From positions 1-36,525 of the forward strand of contig JAIDTI010000038.1 of NCBI GenBank assembly GCA_029060755.1: DNA of 36,525 nucleotides. The letters are read 5' to 3'. Shown one piece after another: positions 1 through 9,036 of the stretch (positions are counted from its first letter, which is position 1; each line of letters opens with the position of its first letter). Source of the stretch: Ruminococcus sp. (GTDB taxonomy: Bacteria > Bacillota > Clostridia > Oscillospirales > Ruminococcaceae). The notes beneath the pieces are model-generated. The model ran no database searches and was not told the origin of the DNA. It saw only the letters and a program-made list of their open reading frames with translations. The translations under genes were made by a program, and so were the position numbers.

Positions 1-7
1 TCTCATC

Positions 8-40
8 TCATGTTCGAATGCTTACTGGATTCGAACATGA
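8..40. terminator. Inverted repeat, possible terminator of an upstream gene
   Basis: Perfect 12-bp arms at 8-19 and 29-40 enclose a 9-nt loop. The run of T after it is only four bases, so it is a modest terminator at best. It may close a gene lying left of the window or act as a leader structure before the citrate synthase promoter. Confidence 0.45.
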
Positions 41-92
41 TTTTGAGGATTCTTAATGAAAATTGATTTCCGTGATAATTTCTAAACTTTGC

Positions 93-121
93 TTGACAGT
101 TTTAGTAAAATATGTTATAAT
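93..121 (+). promoter_or_regulatory. Sigma-A promoter of the citrate synthase gene
   Basis: Consensus TTGACA at 93-98 and TATAAT at 116-121 are separated by 17 bp. A longer reading frame that starts at 63 would run through this promoter, so the promoter position also argues for the start at 162. Confidence 0.85.
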
Positions 122-161
122 GATATTATTCATTACAAATAAAGAAAGGACGGCGATAATC

Positions 162-1529
162 ATGGATTATAAATTTTCAGAAATTACTCCGCAGATTTTG
201 AAACTTGCGGAAAAGTCAATGGAGGGCTACAGAATCGACCCCGAACTCTATACGCAGTATGACGTAAAACGTGGACTTAGAGATATTAATGGCAAGGGCG
301 TTGTTGCAGGTCTTACCAATATCAGCACAATAAAAGTTCTTGAGGGTGAGGACGGCGGTTCAAATCACGGCGACGGCAAACTTTTTTACAGAGGTATTGA
401 TGTTGAAGATATTGTCGCCGGCTTTATCAAAGAAAAGCGTTACGGTTTTGAGGAAACTGTTTATCTTCTGCTTAACGGAAATATGCCTTCGGAAAGTGAA
501 CTTGCAGAGTTCAAGAAAGTTCTTGCTGATTTCCGTTGTCTCCCATCAACGTTTACAAGAGATGTAATCATGAAAGCTCCAAGCGATAATATGATGAACA
601 CGCTTGCTAAATGTGTGCTTGCACTCTATTCATATGACAACAAGGCTAATGATATATCTATCCCGAACGTATTGAGACAGTGCATTGAACTTATAACACT
701 GTTCCCACAGCTTGCGGTATATGGCTATAATATCTACAAATATTCAAGAGATGGCGGAAGTTTCTTTATACACGACCCTGACCCGAATCTCTCTATCGCT
801 GAAAATATCTTGTATATGCTCCGTCCAGACAAGAAATTTACGGAACTGGAGGCACGTATACTTGACCTTGCACTTGTTCTCCATGCTGAACACGGCGGAG
901 GAAACAACTCTACTTTTACAGTTCATGTTGTATCGTCCTCTGGTACTGACACATATTCAGCTATAGCATCTGCTCTCGGCTCGCTGAAAGGTCCAAAGCA
1001 TGGTGGTGCTAATATAAAAGTTGCAATGATGTTTGATGACATGAAAAAGGCTGTAAGCGACTGGAAAGACGAAGATGAAGTACGTGCATATCTGCAAAAA
1101 CTTTTGAAAAAACAGGCATTCGACCGTGCAGGACTTATTTATGGTATGGGACACGCTGTATACTCTCATTCCGACCCACGTGCAAAGGTATTCAAGGGAT
1201 TTGTTGAAAAACTAAGTGCAGAAAAAAATCGTCATGATGAGTTTATGCTCTATTCACTTGTTGAAAGACTTGCCCCCGAAGTTATTGCAGATGAAAGACG
1301 TATTTACAAGGGTGTATGCGCAAATGTCGATTTCTACAGCGGATTTGTTTACCGTATGTTAGGTATACCCGACGAACTGTTCACACCTATTTTTGCAGTA
1401 TCACGTATTGCCGGCTGGTCTGCACACAGAATAGAGGAATTAATCAACTCAAATAAGATTATACGCCCTGCTTATAAGGCTATATCTCCTATGCGTGAAT
1501 ATACTGATATGGAAAACCGTATGGATTAA
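162..1529 (+). CDS. gltA: Citrate synthase
   Basis: Condenses oxaloacetate and acetyl-CoA to citrate, feeding 2-oxoglutarate and glutamate synthesis in the cytoplasm. The 455-residue protein matches the usual citrate synthase length with a short N-terminal extension. Typical elements are LHAEHGGGNNSTF, a KGPKHGGAN segment carrying a catalytic histidine, and GMGHAVYSHSDPRAKV with the second active-site histidine and the aspartate; a C-terminal Arg-rich segment follows. The ATG at 162 has a purine-rich ribosome site (AAAGGA) and lies downstream of a consensus promoter; the in-frame start at 63 would lie upstream of the promoter. It is followed at 14 bp by a small membrane-protein gene. A methylcitrate synthase activity cannot be excluded from sequence alone, but no other propionate genes are present here. 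Confidence 0.95.
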   Translation: MDYKFSEITPQILKLAEKSMEGYRIDPELYTQYDVKRGLRDINGKGVVAGLTNISTIKVLEGEDGGSNHGDGKLFYRGIDVEDIVAGFIKEKRYGFEETVYLLLNGNMPSESELAEFKKVLADFRCLPSTFTRDVIMKAPSDNMMNTLAKCVLALYSYDNKANDISIPNVLRQCIELITLFPQLAVYGYNIYKYSRDGGSFFIHDPDPNLSIAENILYMLRPDKKFTELEARILDLALVLHAEHGGGNNSTFTVHVVSSSGTDTYSAIASALGSLKGPKHGGANIKVAMMFDDMKKAVSDWKDEDEVRAYLQKLLKKQAFDRAGLIYGMGHAVYSHSDPRAKVFKGFVEKLSAEKNRHDEFMLYSLVERLAPEVIADERRIYKGVCANVDFYSGFVYRMLGIPDELFTPIFAVSRIAGWSAHRIEELINSNKIIRPAYKAISPMREYTDMENRMD

Positions 1530-1542
1530 AGGAGATATATTT

Positions 1543-1800
1543 TTGGAACTGATTTGCGAAATAATCGCTGAATTACTTCTTGAGGGTAGCTTTGCTCTTG
1601 TTAAAGGTAAATATCCGCTATGGCTGAAGATTCCTGCCATTGTGCTTGTATCTGTAGTATATATATCATTAATCGGATTTATCGGCTTTATTGGAATAAG
1701 CAATATCTTAAAGGGTCATTTTATCAGCGGAGCAGTTATTATTATTATAGACATAATTATAATTTTTTTCGTCATTAAACTATTCAAAAGTAAAAAATAA
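1543..1800 (+). CDS. Small two-helix membrane protein, unknown function
   Basis: I do not recognise a family. The 85-residue product has a short amphipathic N-terminus, a hydrophobic segment around residues 25-47 (rich in V, I, G and F), a short polar turn, a second very hydrophobic isoleucine-rich segment around 57-78, and a basic KLFKSKK tail, which suggests two transmembrane helices with the tail in the cytoplasm. The start chosen is TTG at 1543, because a strong AGGAG lies 7-8 bases upstream, directly after the citrate synthase stop. An in-frame ATG at 1495 lies inside the citrate synthase gene without a comparable ribosome site. The gene is probably transcribed with citrate synthase. Confidence 0.6.
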   Translation: MELICEIIAELLLEGSFALVKGKYPLWLKIPAIVLVSVVYISLIGFIGFIGISNILKGHFISGAVIIIIDIIIIFFVIKLFKSKK

Positions 1801-1833
1801 CTATATTGATTAAATGAAAGGATTTGATTAAAA

Positions 1834-2838
1834 ATGAACACAACACAACTTATCGAATGGAACGGTACAACCTGTGTAAAGATGACAGCAGGCGGTTATG
1901 AAGCTATGATTGCCTATGAAATCGGCTCAAACGTTATTCGTCTCCGCAATAATGACAAGGGTATGGAATTTTTCCGCTGGAATCCCGACAATACAGCCGA
2001 CGATATAAGACAGTCAGCAGAAGTATGGGGTCTTCCTACACTCTATCTCCCGAACAGATTCGCAGACGGCAAGCTTAAAACATCAGATGCACTCTATCAG
2101 CTTCCCGTAAACGAAAAAGCACCATACAACAATCATATTCACGGATTTATCCACAAAAGAAAGTTTGAACTTGTTGAACATAATGCAGACAGCAATTGCG
2201 CATGGGTGAAAGTCCGCTATAATTATGACGAAAATGACGAATTTTTTCAGTATCTCCCTGTAAAGTTTGTTGCTGAATATACTTTCACTCTCTCCGCTAA
2301 CGGACTGGAGCAGGAAATCAGCTTCACAAATATTTCCGATAAAGTTCTCCCTATGTCCCTTGCATCTCATACAACTATCAATGCTCCTTTTGTTGACGGT
2401 GCAAAAGAGGAGGATATAAGACTTACTGTTCCGATTGGTAAAAAATGCGAACTTAATGAACGCTGTCTGCCTACTGAAAATCTCAAATCGCTTACTATGT
2501 GGGATTTGGAATACAAGAACGGTACAAAATGCCCTGTTTTGCAGGTGGTTGACAATGATATGTATTTCGGTGAATGTGCAGAACTTGACGGCGAAAAGTT
2601 CCATGGCATCATTGCCGAAGATACAGCAAGCGGTAAAAAGCTCTGCTATGAGGTATCAGAGGAATACAAATTCTGGATTATCTGGAATGACCGTGGCTTC
2701 AATCACTATTTCTGTCCAGAGCCTATGTCGGCTATGATTGATGCGCCTAATCTCTCAATTGCTCCCGATGTTTCAGGATATGTTGAAGTCAAGCCAAATG
2801 ATACCTACATCGCACATCAGAGGTTTTTCAGCAGATAA
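1834..2838 (+). CDS. Aldose 1-epimerase (galactose mutarotase-like) family protein
   Basis: A 334-residue protein with the beta-sandwich composition of the GalM/aldose-1-epimerase superfamily, which interconverts alpha and beta anomers of sugars. Visible family elements are the early GGYEAMIAYEIGSNVIRL strand pair, NHIHGFIHKRKF with candidate active-site histidines in the middle of the first half, and LASHTTINAPF before a long strand-rich C-terminus ending in a proline-rich PDVSGYVEV segment. There is no signal peptide, so it should be cytoplasmic. A GAAAGGA ribosome site lies about 10 bases upstream of the ATG. It stands before a leucine-rich-repeat gene (gap 9 bp) and upstream of a disaccharide phosphorylase, a context that fits handling of sugars released from oligosaccharides. 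The exact substrate is not visible. Confidence 0.8.
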   Translation: MNTTQLIEWNGTTCVKMTAGGYEAMIAYEIGSNVIRLRNNDKGMEFFRWNPDNTADDIRQSAEVWGLPTLYLPNRFADGKLKTSDALYQLPVNEKAPYNNHIHGFIHKRKFELVEHNADSNCAWVKVRYNYDENDEFFQYLPVKFVAEYTFTLSANGLEQEISFTNISDKVLPMSLASHTTINAPFVDGAKEEDIRLTVPIGKKCELNERCLPTENLKSLTMWDLEYKNGTKCPVLQVVDNDMYFGECAELDGEKFHGIIAEDTASGKKLCYEVSEEYKFWIIWNDRGFNHYFCPEPMSAMIDAPNLSIAPDVSGYVEVKPNDTYIAHQRFFSR

Positions 2839-2847
2839 GGAGCAGGT

Positions 2848-3402
2848 ATGGATTTTGAAATCAAAGATGATGTACTTGTGAAATATCATGGAATTGATGC
2901 AGATGTTGTTATTCCCAACAATGTAACAACAATAGGCAAAGGTGCATTTTCGGATTGCATAAGTTTGAAATCAATCACAATCCCTGACAGTGTGACAGCA
3001 ATAGGCAACTATGCATTTGTTAGCTGTGAAAACCTTGAAACTATAAAAATTCAAAAAGGTATAACTGAAATCTGTGAAGGAGTATTTTTTGATTGTATAA
3101 AGCTTTGGAATGTAAAAATTCCCGATGGTGTAACAAAAATTGGAAAATGTGCATTTGCTGGTTGTAAAAAACTTGGAATTATAGAATTTCCAAATACTTT
3201 AACTGAAATTTGTGAGGGAGCATTTTTTAAATGTACAAAGCTTTGGAAAGTAAATATTCCTGAAAGTGTAACTAAAATAGGACATTGGGCTTTTAGAGAT
3301 TGCAGAAATCTTGAATTATTAATACTCCCGAATAATGTAGAGATACATAAAAGAGCATTTACAGGCTGTCCAAAATTAAAAAAAGACGAAATATTCAATT
3401 AA
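2848..3402 (+). CDS. BspA-type leucine-rich-repeat protein
   Basis: The 184-residue protein is almost wholly built of about seven 23-residue LRR_5/BspA-type repeats. Each repeat has the pattern IPxxVTxIGxxAFxxCxxLxxI. Cysteines at the xxC position recur in every unit. There is no signal peptide, anchor or dockerin, unlike the large secreted BspA proteins, so this copy is probably cytoplasmic or a fragment-like binding module. An AAGGAG site precedes the ATG and only 9 bp separate it from the epimerase gene, so both are likely on one message. The function is unknown; repeats of this type usually mediate protein binding. Confidence 0.8.
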   Translation: MDFEIKDDVLVKYHGIDADVVIPNNVTTIGKGAFSDCISLKSITIPDSVTAIGNYAFVSCENLETIKIQKGITEICEGVFFDCIKLWNVKIPDGVTKIGKCAFAGCKKLGIIEFPNTLTEICEGAFFKCTKLWKVNIPESVTKIGHWAFRDCRNLELLILPNNVEIHKRAFTGCPKLKKDEIFN

Positions 3403-3470
3403 AATAAGTTTTGTCTAAATTGCACAAAATTTGACATAAAAATAATACACTGCTAATTTATGCTAATCTC

Positions 3471-3499
3471 TTGTAAAAAATTAAAATATATGTTATAAT
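3471..3499 (+). promoter_or_regulatory. Promoter of the GH94 phosphorylase gene
   Basis: TTGTAA at 3471-3476 and TATAAT at 3494-3499 are 17 bp apart, and a TG two bases upstream of the -10 makes it an extended -10 promoter. It gives a leader of about 55 nt and shows that the phosphorylase is transcribed independently of the preceding operon. Confidence 0.75.
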
Positions 3500-3560
3500 G
3501 TATTTATGATTGCGGAACGATTCTGCATTAAAACACAAACAAAAAGGAGAAAAAAATATC

Positions 3561-6017
3561 ATGAAGTTCGGATTTTTTGACGACGCTAAAAAGGAATATG
3601 TTATCAATTCCCCGAAAACACCTTATCCGTGGATTAACTATCTCGGCACACAGGATTTCTTCTCGCTGATTTCAAATACAGCAGGCGGTTACTCTTTCTT
3701 TAAAGATGCTCGCTTAAGAAGAATTACACGTTATCGTTATAACAATGTTCCTATTGATATGGGCGGTCGTTATTTCTACATCAATGAAAACGGTACAATC
3801 TGGAATCCTGGCTGGTCACCTGTAAAGACAGAACTTGATTCTTATGAATGTCGTCACGGTATGGGTTATACAGTTATCACAGGTAAAAAGAATGGCTTGA
3901 AAGCTGAAGTTACTTTCTTTGTACCACAGAACTATCAGGGTGAAGTACAGCAGGTTGTACTCACAAATGAAAGTGCAGAGGAAAAAACTTTCTCTTTCTT
4001 CTCATTTGCTGAATGGTGCTTATGGGACGCTCAAGACGACTGCACTAACTTCCAGAGAAACTTCTCTACAGGTCGTGTTGAAGTTGTCGGCTCTACTATC
4101 TATCACAAGACTGAATACAGAGACAGACGTGACCACTTCGCTTTCTATACAGTAAATGATGAAATCGACGGTTACGACACTGACAGAGATTCATTTATTG
4201 GTCTCTACAACGGATTCAATGACCCACAGGCTGTTGTTGCAGGTGTAGCAAATAATTCATTTGCTGACGGCTGGTCTCCGATTGCATCACACTATAAGAA
4301 AATAGCTCTTGCTCCTGGTGAGTCAAAGACATTAATCTTTATCCTTGGTTATGTTGAAATGCCTGTAGACCAGAAATTTGAGGCTGACGGTGTTACTATC
4401 AACAAAGTAAAAGCTCTTGAAATGATGGAGAAGTACAATACGCCTGAAAAGGTTGCTGACGGTCTTGCTGAACTCAAAGCTACATGGGACGAACTTCTTG
4501 GTATTCTCAATGTTGATTCTCCTGACGATAAAGTTAACCGTATGGTTAATATCTGGAATCAGTATCAGTGTATGGTTACATTCAATCTCTCACGCTCTGC
4601 ATCATACTTTGAATCAGGTATCGGCAGAGGTATGGGCTTCCGTGACTCAAATCAGGATATTCTCGGTTTCGTTCATCAGATTCCCGACAGAGCAAGACAG
4701 CGTATCATTGATATTGCATCAACACAGCTTGAGGACGGCGGTTGTTATCATCAGTATCAGCCACTTACTAAAAAAGGCAACTCCGACATCGGCGGTGATT
4801 TCTCCGACGACCCGCTCTGGATGATTCTTTCAGTTTCAGCTTATATCAGAGAAACTGGCGACTGGTCACTTCTTGATGAGTTAGTACCTTATGATAATGA
4901 CGAATCAAAGGCTAAACCAATGCTCGACCACCTCAAAGTTTCATTCTATAAGATTGTAAATAATCTTGGTCCTCACGGCTTACCACTTGCAATGCGTGCA
5001 GACTGGAATGACTGCATCAATCTTTCATGCTATTCAGATACTCCAGGTGAGAGCTTCCAGACTTACACAAATCCGAAGTTTGCAGAGGAGGGCGGTTACT
5101 CAAAGATTGCTGAATCTGTAATGGTTGCTACACTCTTTACTTATACAGGTCCTAACTATGTTGCTATTCTCAAACATCTTGGCAAGGACGACGAAGCAGC
5201 AGCAGCACAGGCTGAAATTGACAAGATGAAAAAGAATGTCATGGAATCTGCTTTTGACGGCGACTGGTTCTTGCGTGCTTACGACTCAACAGGTGCTAAA
5301 ATGGGTTCAAAGGAATGTGAGGAAGGTAAAATCTTCATTGAGCCACAGGGATTTGCTGTTATGTCTGAAATTGGCAAGGAAGTCGGTGCAGACATCAAGA
5401 CACTTGATTCTATCGACAAGTATCTCAATACAAAATACGGTCTTGTACTCAATAACCCTGCATTCAGCAAGTACTATATCCAGTATGGCGAAATTTCCAC
5501 ATATCCGGGTGGTTACAAGGAAAATGCTGGTATATTCACACACAACAATGCTTGGATTATATGTGCTGAAGCTTATGCAGGACGTGGTGACAAGGCATTT
5601 GAGTACTATTCAAAGATTGCTCCTGCTTTCAATGAGGAAATTTCAGACCTCCACAAAACAGAGCCATATGTATACGGTCAGATGATTGCTGGTAAAGATG
5701 CAAGCAGATTCGGTGAGGGCAAGAACTCATGGCTTACAGGTACAGCTGCTTGGAATATGGTTGCTATTTCACAGTATATTCTTGGTATCGCTGCTGACTG
5801 GGACGGTCTTAAGATTGACCCGTCAATCCCTCACGAATGGAACGGCTTTACTGCTACACGTAAATTCAGAGGTGCTACATACAATATCACTGTAAAGAAT
5901 CCGAATCACGTATGCAAGGGTGTTGCAAGCATGACTGTTGACGGAAATGCTGTTGACGGAAATGTTATCCCTGCTTATGCTGATGGTGTTCACGAGGTTG
6001 AAGTTGTAATGGGCTGA
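3561..6017 (+). CDS. GH94 cellobiose phosphorylase
   Basis: Cleaves cellobiose with inorganic phosphate to glucose-1-phosphate and glucose, saving ATP during growth on cellulose. The 818-residue product has the normal GH94 layout: an N-terminal beta-sandwich (about 1-300), a linker, an alpha/alpha-six barrel (about 330-740) and a small C-terminal beta domain. Residues 479-485 hold the RADWNDC motif that contains the general-acid aspartate of the family. [23 protein letters not shown] and EPYVYGQM are further family segments. No signal peptide is present, as expected for an intracellular phosphorylase. The ATG at 3561 follows AAAGGAGA; the longer frame from 3510 begins inside the untranslated leader. 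It has its own promoter and terminator, so it is a single-gene unit. Cellodextrin phosphorylase is the main alternative, although the length fits cellobiose phosphorylase better. Confidence 0.9.
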   Translation: MKFGFFDDAKKEYVINSPKTPYPWINYLGTQDFFSLISNTAGGYSFFKDARLRRITRYRYNNVPIDMGGRYFYINENGTIWNPGWSPVKTELDSYECRHGMGYTVITGKKNGLKAEVTFFVPQNYQGEVQQVVLTNESAEEKTFSFFSFAEWCLWDAQDDCTNFQRNFSTGRVEVVGSTIYHKTEYRDRRDHFAFYTVNDEIDGYDTDRDSFIGLYNGFNDPQAVVAGVANNSFADGWSPIASHYKKIALAPGESKTLIFILGYVEMPVDQKFEADGVTINKVKALEMMEKYNTPEKVADGLAELKATWDELLGILNVDSPDDKVNRMVNIWNQYQCMVTFNLSRSASYFESGIGRGMGFRDSNQDILGFVHQIPDRARQRIIDIASTQLEDGGCYHQYQPLTKKGNSDIGGDFSDDPLWMILSVSAYIRETGDWSLLDELVPYDNDESKAKPMLDHLKVSFYKIVNNLGPHGLPLAMRADWNDCINLSCYSDTPGESFQTYTNPKFAEEGGYSKIAESVMVATLFTYTGPNYVAILKHLGKDDEAAAAQAEIDKMKKNVMESAFDGDWFLRAYDSTGAKMGSKECEEGKIFIEPQGFAVMSEIGKEVGADIKTLDSIDKYLNTKYGLVLNNPAFSKYYIQYGEISTYPGGYKENAGIFTHNNAWIICAEAYAGRGDKAFEYYSKIAPAFNEEISDLHKTEPYVYGQMIAGKDASRFGEGKNSWLTGTAAWNMVAISQYILGIAADWDGLKIDPSIPHEWNGFTATRKFRGATYNITVKNPNHVCKGVASMTVDGNAVDGNVIPAYADGVHEVEVVMG

Positions 6018-6035
6018 TTCAACAGAATATAACAG

Positions 6036-6066
6036 AAAGGACAGATTTCAAAGTCTGTCCTTTTTT
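6036..6066 (+). terminator. Rho-independent terminator after the phosphorylase
   Basis: The AAAGGACAGA arm at 6036-6045 pairs with TCTGTCCTT from 6054 across an 8-9 nt loop and is followed by six T residues. Confidence 0.9.
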
Positions 6067-6079
6067 GCATGAAAAAATA

Positions 6080-6109
6080 CCGCTACACTGTTTCCACTCA
6101 GTATAGCGG
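6080..6109. repeat. Inverted repeat in the gap before the XRE gene
   Basis: Arms of 11 bp at 6080-6090 and 6099-6109 pair with one G-T-type difference. A run of six A residues lies on the left side, so it would act as a terminator only for leftward transcription, where no gene is seen. The rest of 6110-6300 is AT-rich and shows no gene. Confidence 0.5.
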
Positions 6110-6301
6110 CATTCTTAATGTTGTTTGTTGATTTCGGATATAGGACATTCTCAATAACATTATTTTTTTCTCTTAAACAACATTTATAGTACTTATTAGT
6201 ACTACAATACACATTGTATCATTAAAATATGCTAAAGTCAATATGTAAACCGATTATTTTCAAAAAATCGGCATATTATACATATATTGGAGATGATTTT
6301 T

Positions 6302-6517
6302 GTGTATTTTCAAAGATTAAAGGATTTGCGTGAAGATATGGACATGAACCAGACACAGATTGCTGAACTGCTCAATACAAAGCAGACTGTCTATTCACGA
6401 TATGAACGTGGATTTCAGACAATTCCTGTTGAACATCTTATCACGCTTGCGGATTTCTACAATGTTTCCACAGATTATATTTTAGGACGTACAAATGCCA
6501 AAGAAGTAAACAAATAG
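6302..6517 (+). CDS. XRE-family helix-turn-helix regulator (71 aa)
   Basis: A compact HTH_3 (Cro/C1-type) DNA-binding protein. The domain covers nearly the entire chain: RLKDLREDMDMNQTQIAELL (helices 1-2), TKQTVYSRYERG (recognition helix region), then PVEHLITLADFYNVSTDYILG, the classic C-terminal signature of short Firmicute XRE proteins. The start chosen is GTG at 6302, because GGAG at 6289-6292 is nine bases upstream; the ATG at 6293 is too close to it. There is no partner domain, so the effector, if any, is unknown. It stands alone before an ECF-transporter gene that has its own promoter. Confidence 0.85.
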   Translation: MYFQRLKDLREDMDMNQTQIAELLNTKQTVYSRYERGFQTIPVEHLITLADFYNVSTDYILGRTNAKEVNK

Positions 6518-6576
6518 AGCTTGCTTTTTCTATAGAAATATGCTGAAATCTTTATAAAAGTTATAATAAATTACTA

Positions 6577-6605
6577 TTGAAATTCTGAACACAATATGAT
6601 ATAAT
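6577..6605 (+). promoter_or_regulatory. Promoter of the ECF S-component gene
   Basis: TTGAAA at 6577-6582 and TATAAT at 6600-6605 with a 17-bp spacer, about 30 bp upstream of the ATG at 6636. No recognisable riboswitch fits in such a short leader. Confidence 0.75.
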
Positions 6606-6635
6606 AACGGTAACTTATAATCTGGAGTGGTTTCA

Positions 6636-7169
6636 ATGGGTACAAAATCAGTTTCAATGGCTAAAATGCGTCTGATTACAATGACAGGTCTTTTCTCCGC
6701 ACTTATCTATATTTTTACAGCATATATACACGTTCCGACAGGTGCAGGATACACTCATGCAGGCGATGGACTTATATATCTTGCCTCCTGTATTCTCCCT
6801 ACACCTTATGCAATGATTGCAGGTGCGGTCGGTGGCACACTTGCTGACGGTTTATCAGGTTTTCCCGTATGGATTCCCGCAACTGTAATAATCAAGGCAA
6901 TAACTGCTTTGTTCTTCTCAAATAAAAGCGAAAAAATTCTTACATGGCGAAATATTCTTGCGATTATTCCGTCTGGGATTGTATGTATTGTCGGTTACAG
7001 CTTGTATGAGGGTACTGTTATGGCAGGCGGTATCTCATGGACTGCAATAACTGCTGCATTTGTTCAGACTCCTGCATATTGTGTACAGATTGGTGCAAGT
7101 ACTGTATTATTCGTTGCTGTTGCACTTCTGCTTGACAGAATTAATTTCAAGAAAATGTTTGGTAAATAA
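6636..7169 (+). CDS. ECF transporter S component-like membrane protein
   Basis: A 177-residue integral membrane protein resembling the substrate-binding S components of energy-coupling factor vitamin transporters (the family sometimes listed as TIGR04002). About five to six hydrophobic segments are visible. The segment YIHVPTGAGYTHAGDGLIYLASCILPTP is typical of S components, and AGAVGGTLADGLSG follows it. S components bind a vitamin or metal and dock on the shared EcfT-EcfA energising module, which is not encoded here. The ATG at 6636 follows GGAG at 6623-6626; a GTG at 6627 overlaps the ribosome site. The substrate cannot be read from the sequence, and no vitamin riboswitch or biosynthesis gene is adjacent. 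Confidence 0.8.
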   Translation: MGTKSVSMAKMRLITMTGLFSALIYIFTAYIHVPTGAGYTHAGDGLIYLASCILPTPYAMIAGAVGGTLADGLSGFPVWIPATVIIKAITALFFSNKSEKILTWRNILAIIPSGIVCIVGYSLYEGTVMAGGISWTAITAAFVQTPAYCVQIGASTVLFVAVALLLDRINFKKMFGK

Positions 7170-7170
7170 G

Positions 7171-7198
7171 AAAAAGGGACTTTTAAAGCCCCTTTTTT
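7171..7198. terminator. Bidirectional terminator between convergent genes
   Basis: An A-rich arm ending in GGG at 7171-7178 pairs with CCC plus a T run at 7190-7198. It has a T tail on both strands and sits between the plus-strand ECF gene and the minus-strand anti-sigma gene. Confidence 0.8.
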
Positions 7199-7199
7199 G

Positions 7200-7877
7200 T
7201 TATTCTAAAGTCAGACCGCTTTCTTCAAAAATGTCTTTTACATAAAATGTAATATCTTTGTCACGGCAATGGATTGTGAGTGTCTCATTGTCATCATAGT
7301 TGCTAAATCCCCAACTGAACTGATTCGGATTTTCTCCTCTATTATCGAATGGCAGTTTTATAACGGGATATATGGTTATATGATGATGTGCAGTAATACT
7401 TCCGTCATCGTTATAAATATAGTCAGCATCATATTTCTCCCTTGTACATGAGCAGTCACCTGTAAATACCATGTTAATAAATTTGACATCATATTTTTCA
7501 TGTTCAATAAAATTTCCGTTGTCGTCCATTTCACCGTCAGCACCTTCTATTGAACTTCCCTCAAATGTCCACGAAAGCTTATCAGAACTTATAGGAATAA
7601 CTCCCCAGAAAACAAACATAAATACTCCGAAAAGTACAACAGCAGTTCCAATAATACCGCATATAAGTCTGATTAAAAAGTGCTTTTTCACTTTCTTCAA
7701 TGGCTTGATATTTTTATCCTTTTCAGTCATGGTAATTTCTTCCTTTGACATATTTTCATAAATTTCAGTACATTCTGTACAGTTACGCAGATGATTTTCG
7801 ATTTCCTCATTGCTGTCCGTAGATGTGAGATTATCACAGTAAAGCGGGAGCAAATCACGGATAATACTACACTTCAT
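7200..7877 (-). CDS. Zinc-finger anti-sigma factor (membrane anchored)
   Basis: Likely holds the partner ECF sigma factor at the membrane until a signal arrives. The N-terminus carries a zf-HC2/anti-sigma zinc motif: C3, C14 and the H29-x3-C33-x2-C36 cluster. A basic stretch KPLKKVKKHF then leads into one transmembrane helix at about residues 68-92. The outer domain (about 95-225) has a CSCTREKYD segment and is otherwise unrecognised. The start is ATG at 7877, eight bases after AGGAG; a GTG at 7886 lies within that ribosome site. The gene follows the sigma gene with only a 5-bp gap, the standard arrangement for such pairs. The inducing signal is not visible. Confidence 0.85.
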   Translation of the reverse strand: MKCSIIRDLLPLYCDNLTSTDSNEEIENHLRNCTECTEIYENMSKEEITMTEKDKNIKPLKKVKKHFLIRLICGIIGTAVVLFGVFMFVFWGVIPISSDKLSWTFEGSSIEGADGEMDDNGNFIEHEKYDVKFINMVFTGDCSCTREKYDADYIYNDDGSITAHHHITIYPVIKLPFDNRGENPNQFSWGFSNYDDNETLTIHCRDKDITFYVKDIFEESGLTLE

Positions 7878-7882
7878 TATAA

Positions 7883-8359
7883 TCACTCCTTTTTCAGTTT
7901 CTGTTTGGCACGGTAAAAAGTAACTCTTGCCCAGTTTTCAGATTTGCCGAATATTTCGCCTATTTCTCTGAATGAAAGTTCACCTGTTGCACGGAGCAGG
8001 ACTATTTCTTTTTCAGTTTCTGGCAGTTCATGGATTTGTTTAATTAAAAACATTTTACCGTTATTTGATTCAGCAATTCTGTCAGGCGGAGGGGATAAAT
8101 CGGTTTCTGAGTAATCAGGTTCAGCAATGGGATTTCTTTTTCGTCGATTGAGTTCACGAAACCACAGATTTTTTGCAATACCGCATAACCATGTATAAAC
8201 CGAGCAGTCACCACGATATTTTGACAATGAACGTATAGCTTGATAGAAAGTTTCCTGCATAAGTTCTTCGGCAATATCAGTATCACTGCATAAGCTCATC
8301 AGATAAAGATATACTTTTCTGCCATGTTCTTCATAGTAGGCTTTTATGTCGTCAGCCAT
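7883..8359 (-). CDS. ECF-type RNA polymerase sigma factor
   Basis: A 158-residue sigma-70 family group IV protein. Region 2 spans about 10-85, with DTDIAEELMQETFYQAIRSL and KYRGDCSVYTWLCGIAKNLW, the latter being the promoter-melting segment. Region 4 is the C-terminal helix-turn-helix, with ELSFREIGEIFGKSENWARV. The start is ATG at 8359, after a GGCGGTGAG ribosome site; an upstream GTG at 8389 is less convincing. It is followed directly by its anti-sigma gene. On the minus strand TGTAAC lies at 8410-8405 about 50 bp upstream, resembling ECF -35 elements (candidate autoregulation), but no convincing CGTC-type -10 is present. Confidence 0.9.
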   Translation of the reverse strand: MADDIKAYYEEHGRKVYLYLMSLCSDTDIAEELMQETFYQAIRSLSKYRGDCSVYTWLCGIAKNLWFRELNRRKRNPIAEPDYSETDLSPPPDRIAESNNGKMFLIKQIHELPETEKEIVLLRATGELSFREIGEIFGKSENWARVTFYRAKQKLKKE

Positions 8360-8454
8360 TCTCTCACCGCCTTTCTGTAAGTTAGTCACTTTAAAATCCG
8401 TTTCGTTACAAAAAAATCAGGAAAATTTCAAAAAATCTTCCTGATAATTGTTGA

Positions 8455-9009
8455 TTATATTAAATACCCTTTTATCTCATTGAATCCATAGCACACAGCA
8501 AGCGCTTTGTCACCCTCTGAAACGGAAATAAAATCCTCACGCAGACAGTTTACATAACGCACATATCTGCCGTCCGCAAGTTTCAAAGTGAGATAATAGA
8601 ACTCCTGTTCAACTGTAGGGCGGTCGGTGTATACAGGGTCGGAAATATAACGTCTATATCTGTAGTTTATCCCTGCAAGAACTCTTTGTTTTATAGCATC
8701 TTTTTTTACAACAGTGCCATATGCAGAGGCAGTATATTTAACTTGAGTGGTAAGCCTGATACTTGTTACTGTAAATGCAGTATACATTATAACAGGACCT
8801 ATAAACTCAATATTGAAGTTCTTGCTGATAAATATAGAATCATATCCCATATATAATAAGAATATTACAATCGCAGATAAAGCGACAGTCCGCAAAATTC
8901 TTTTGATATATTTTCTTTCGGATTTGAGAATATTTACCCGCTGTTCTCTGTAAAGTTTCGTATAGCCAATCTGATTCGGCTGAATGTAGTCAATATCCCT
9001 GTTATTCAT
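8455..9009 (-). CDS. Unknown membrane protein with two helices
   Basis: I do not recognise the 184-residue product. A basic N-terminal part (REQRVNILKSERKYIKRILR) precedes two hydrophobic helices at about 40-58 and 68-86. A 95-residue C-terminal soluble domain follows, containing YRYRRYISDPVYTDRPTVEQEFYYLTL and ending in GDKALAVCYGFNEIKGYLI. The alternating hydrophobic pattern of that domain suggests a small beta fold of the kind seen in membrane-anchored OB or NfeD-like domains; this is only inference. The ribosome site is weak (GGGG about 12 bases upstream). It lies 27 bp after the P-loop kinase gene and is probably cotranscribed with it. Confidence 0.6.
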   Translation of the reverse strand: MNNRDIDYIQPNQIGYTKLYREQRVNILKSERKYIKRILRTVALSAIVIFLLYMGYDSIFISKNFNIEFIGPVIMYTAFTVTSIRLTTQVKYTASAYGTVVKKDAIKQRVLAGINYRYRRYISDPVYTDRPTVEQEFYYLTLKLADGRYVRYVNCLREDFISVSEGDKALAVCYGFNEIKGYLI

Positions 9010-9036
9010 ATTTAATAATCCCCATATATCAATAAA

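Noticed and set aside
2083-2604. Minus-strand 173-codon reading frame inside the epimerase gene
   Set aside because: A shadow of the epimerase reading frame with no ribosome site and atypical composition.
6080-6109. Second terminator for the phosphorylase
   Set aside because: The A run is on the left side, so it could only end leftward transcription, and no gene there reads leftward.
8383-8410. Autoregulated ECF promoter before the sigma gene
   Set aside because: TGTAAC is present but the matching -10 (TGACTA) is not a convincing ECF element, so it is mentioned only as a candidate in the sigma entry.
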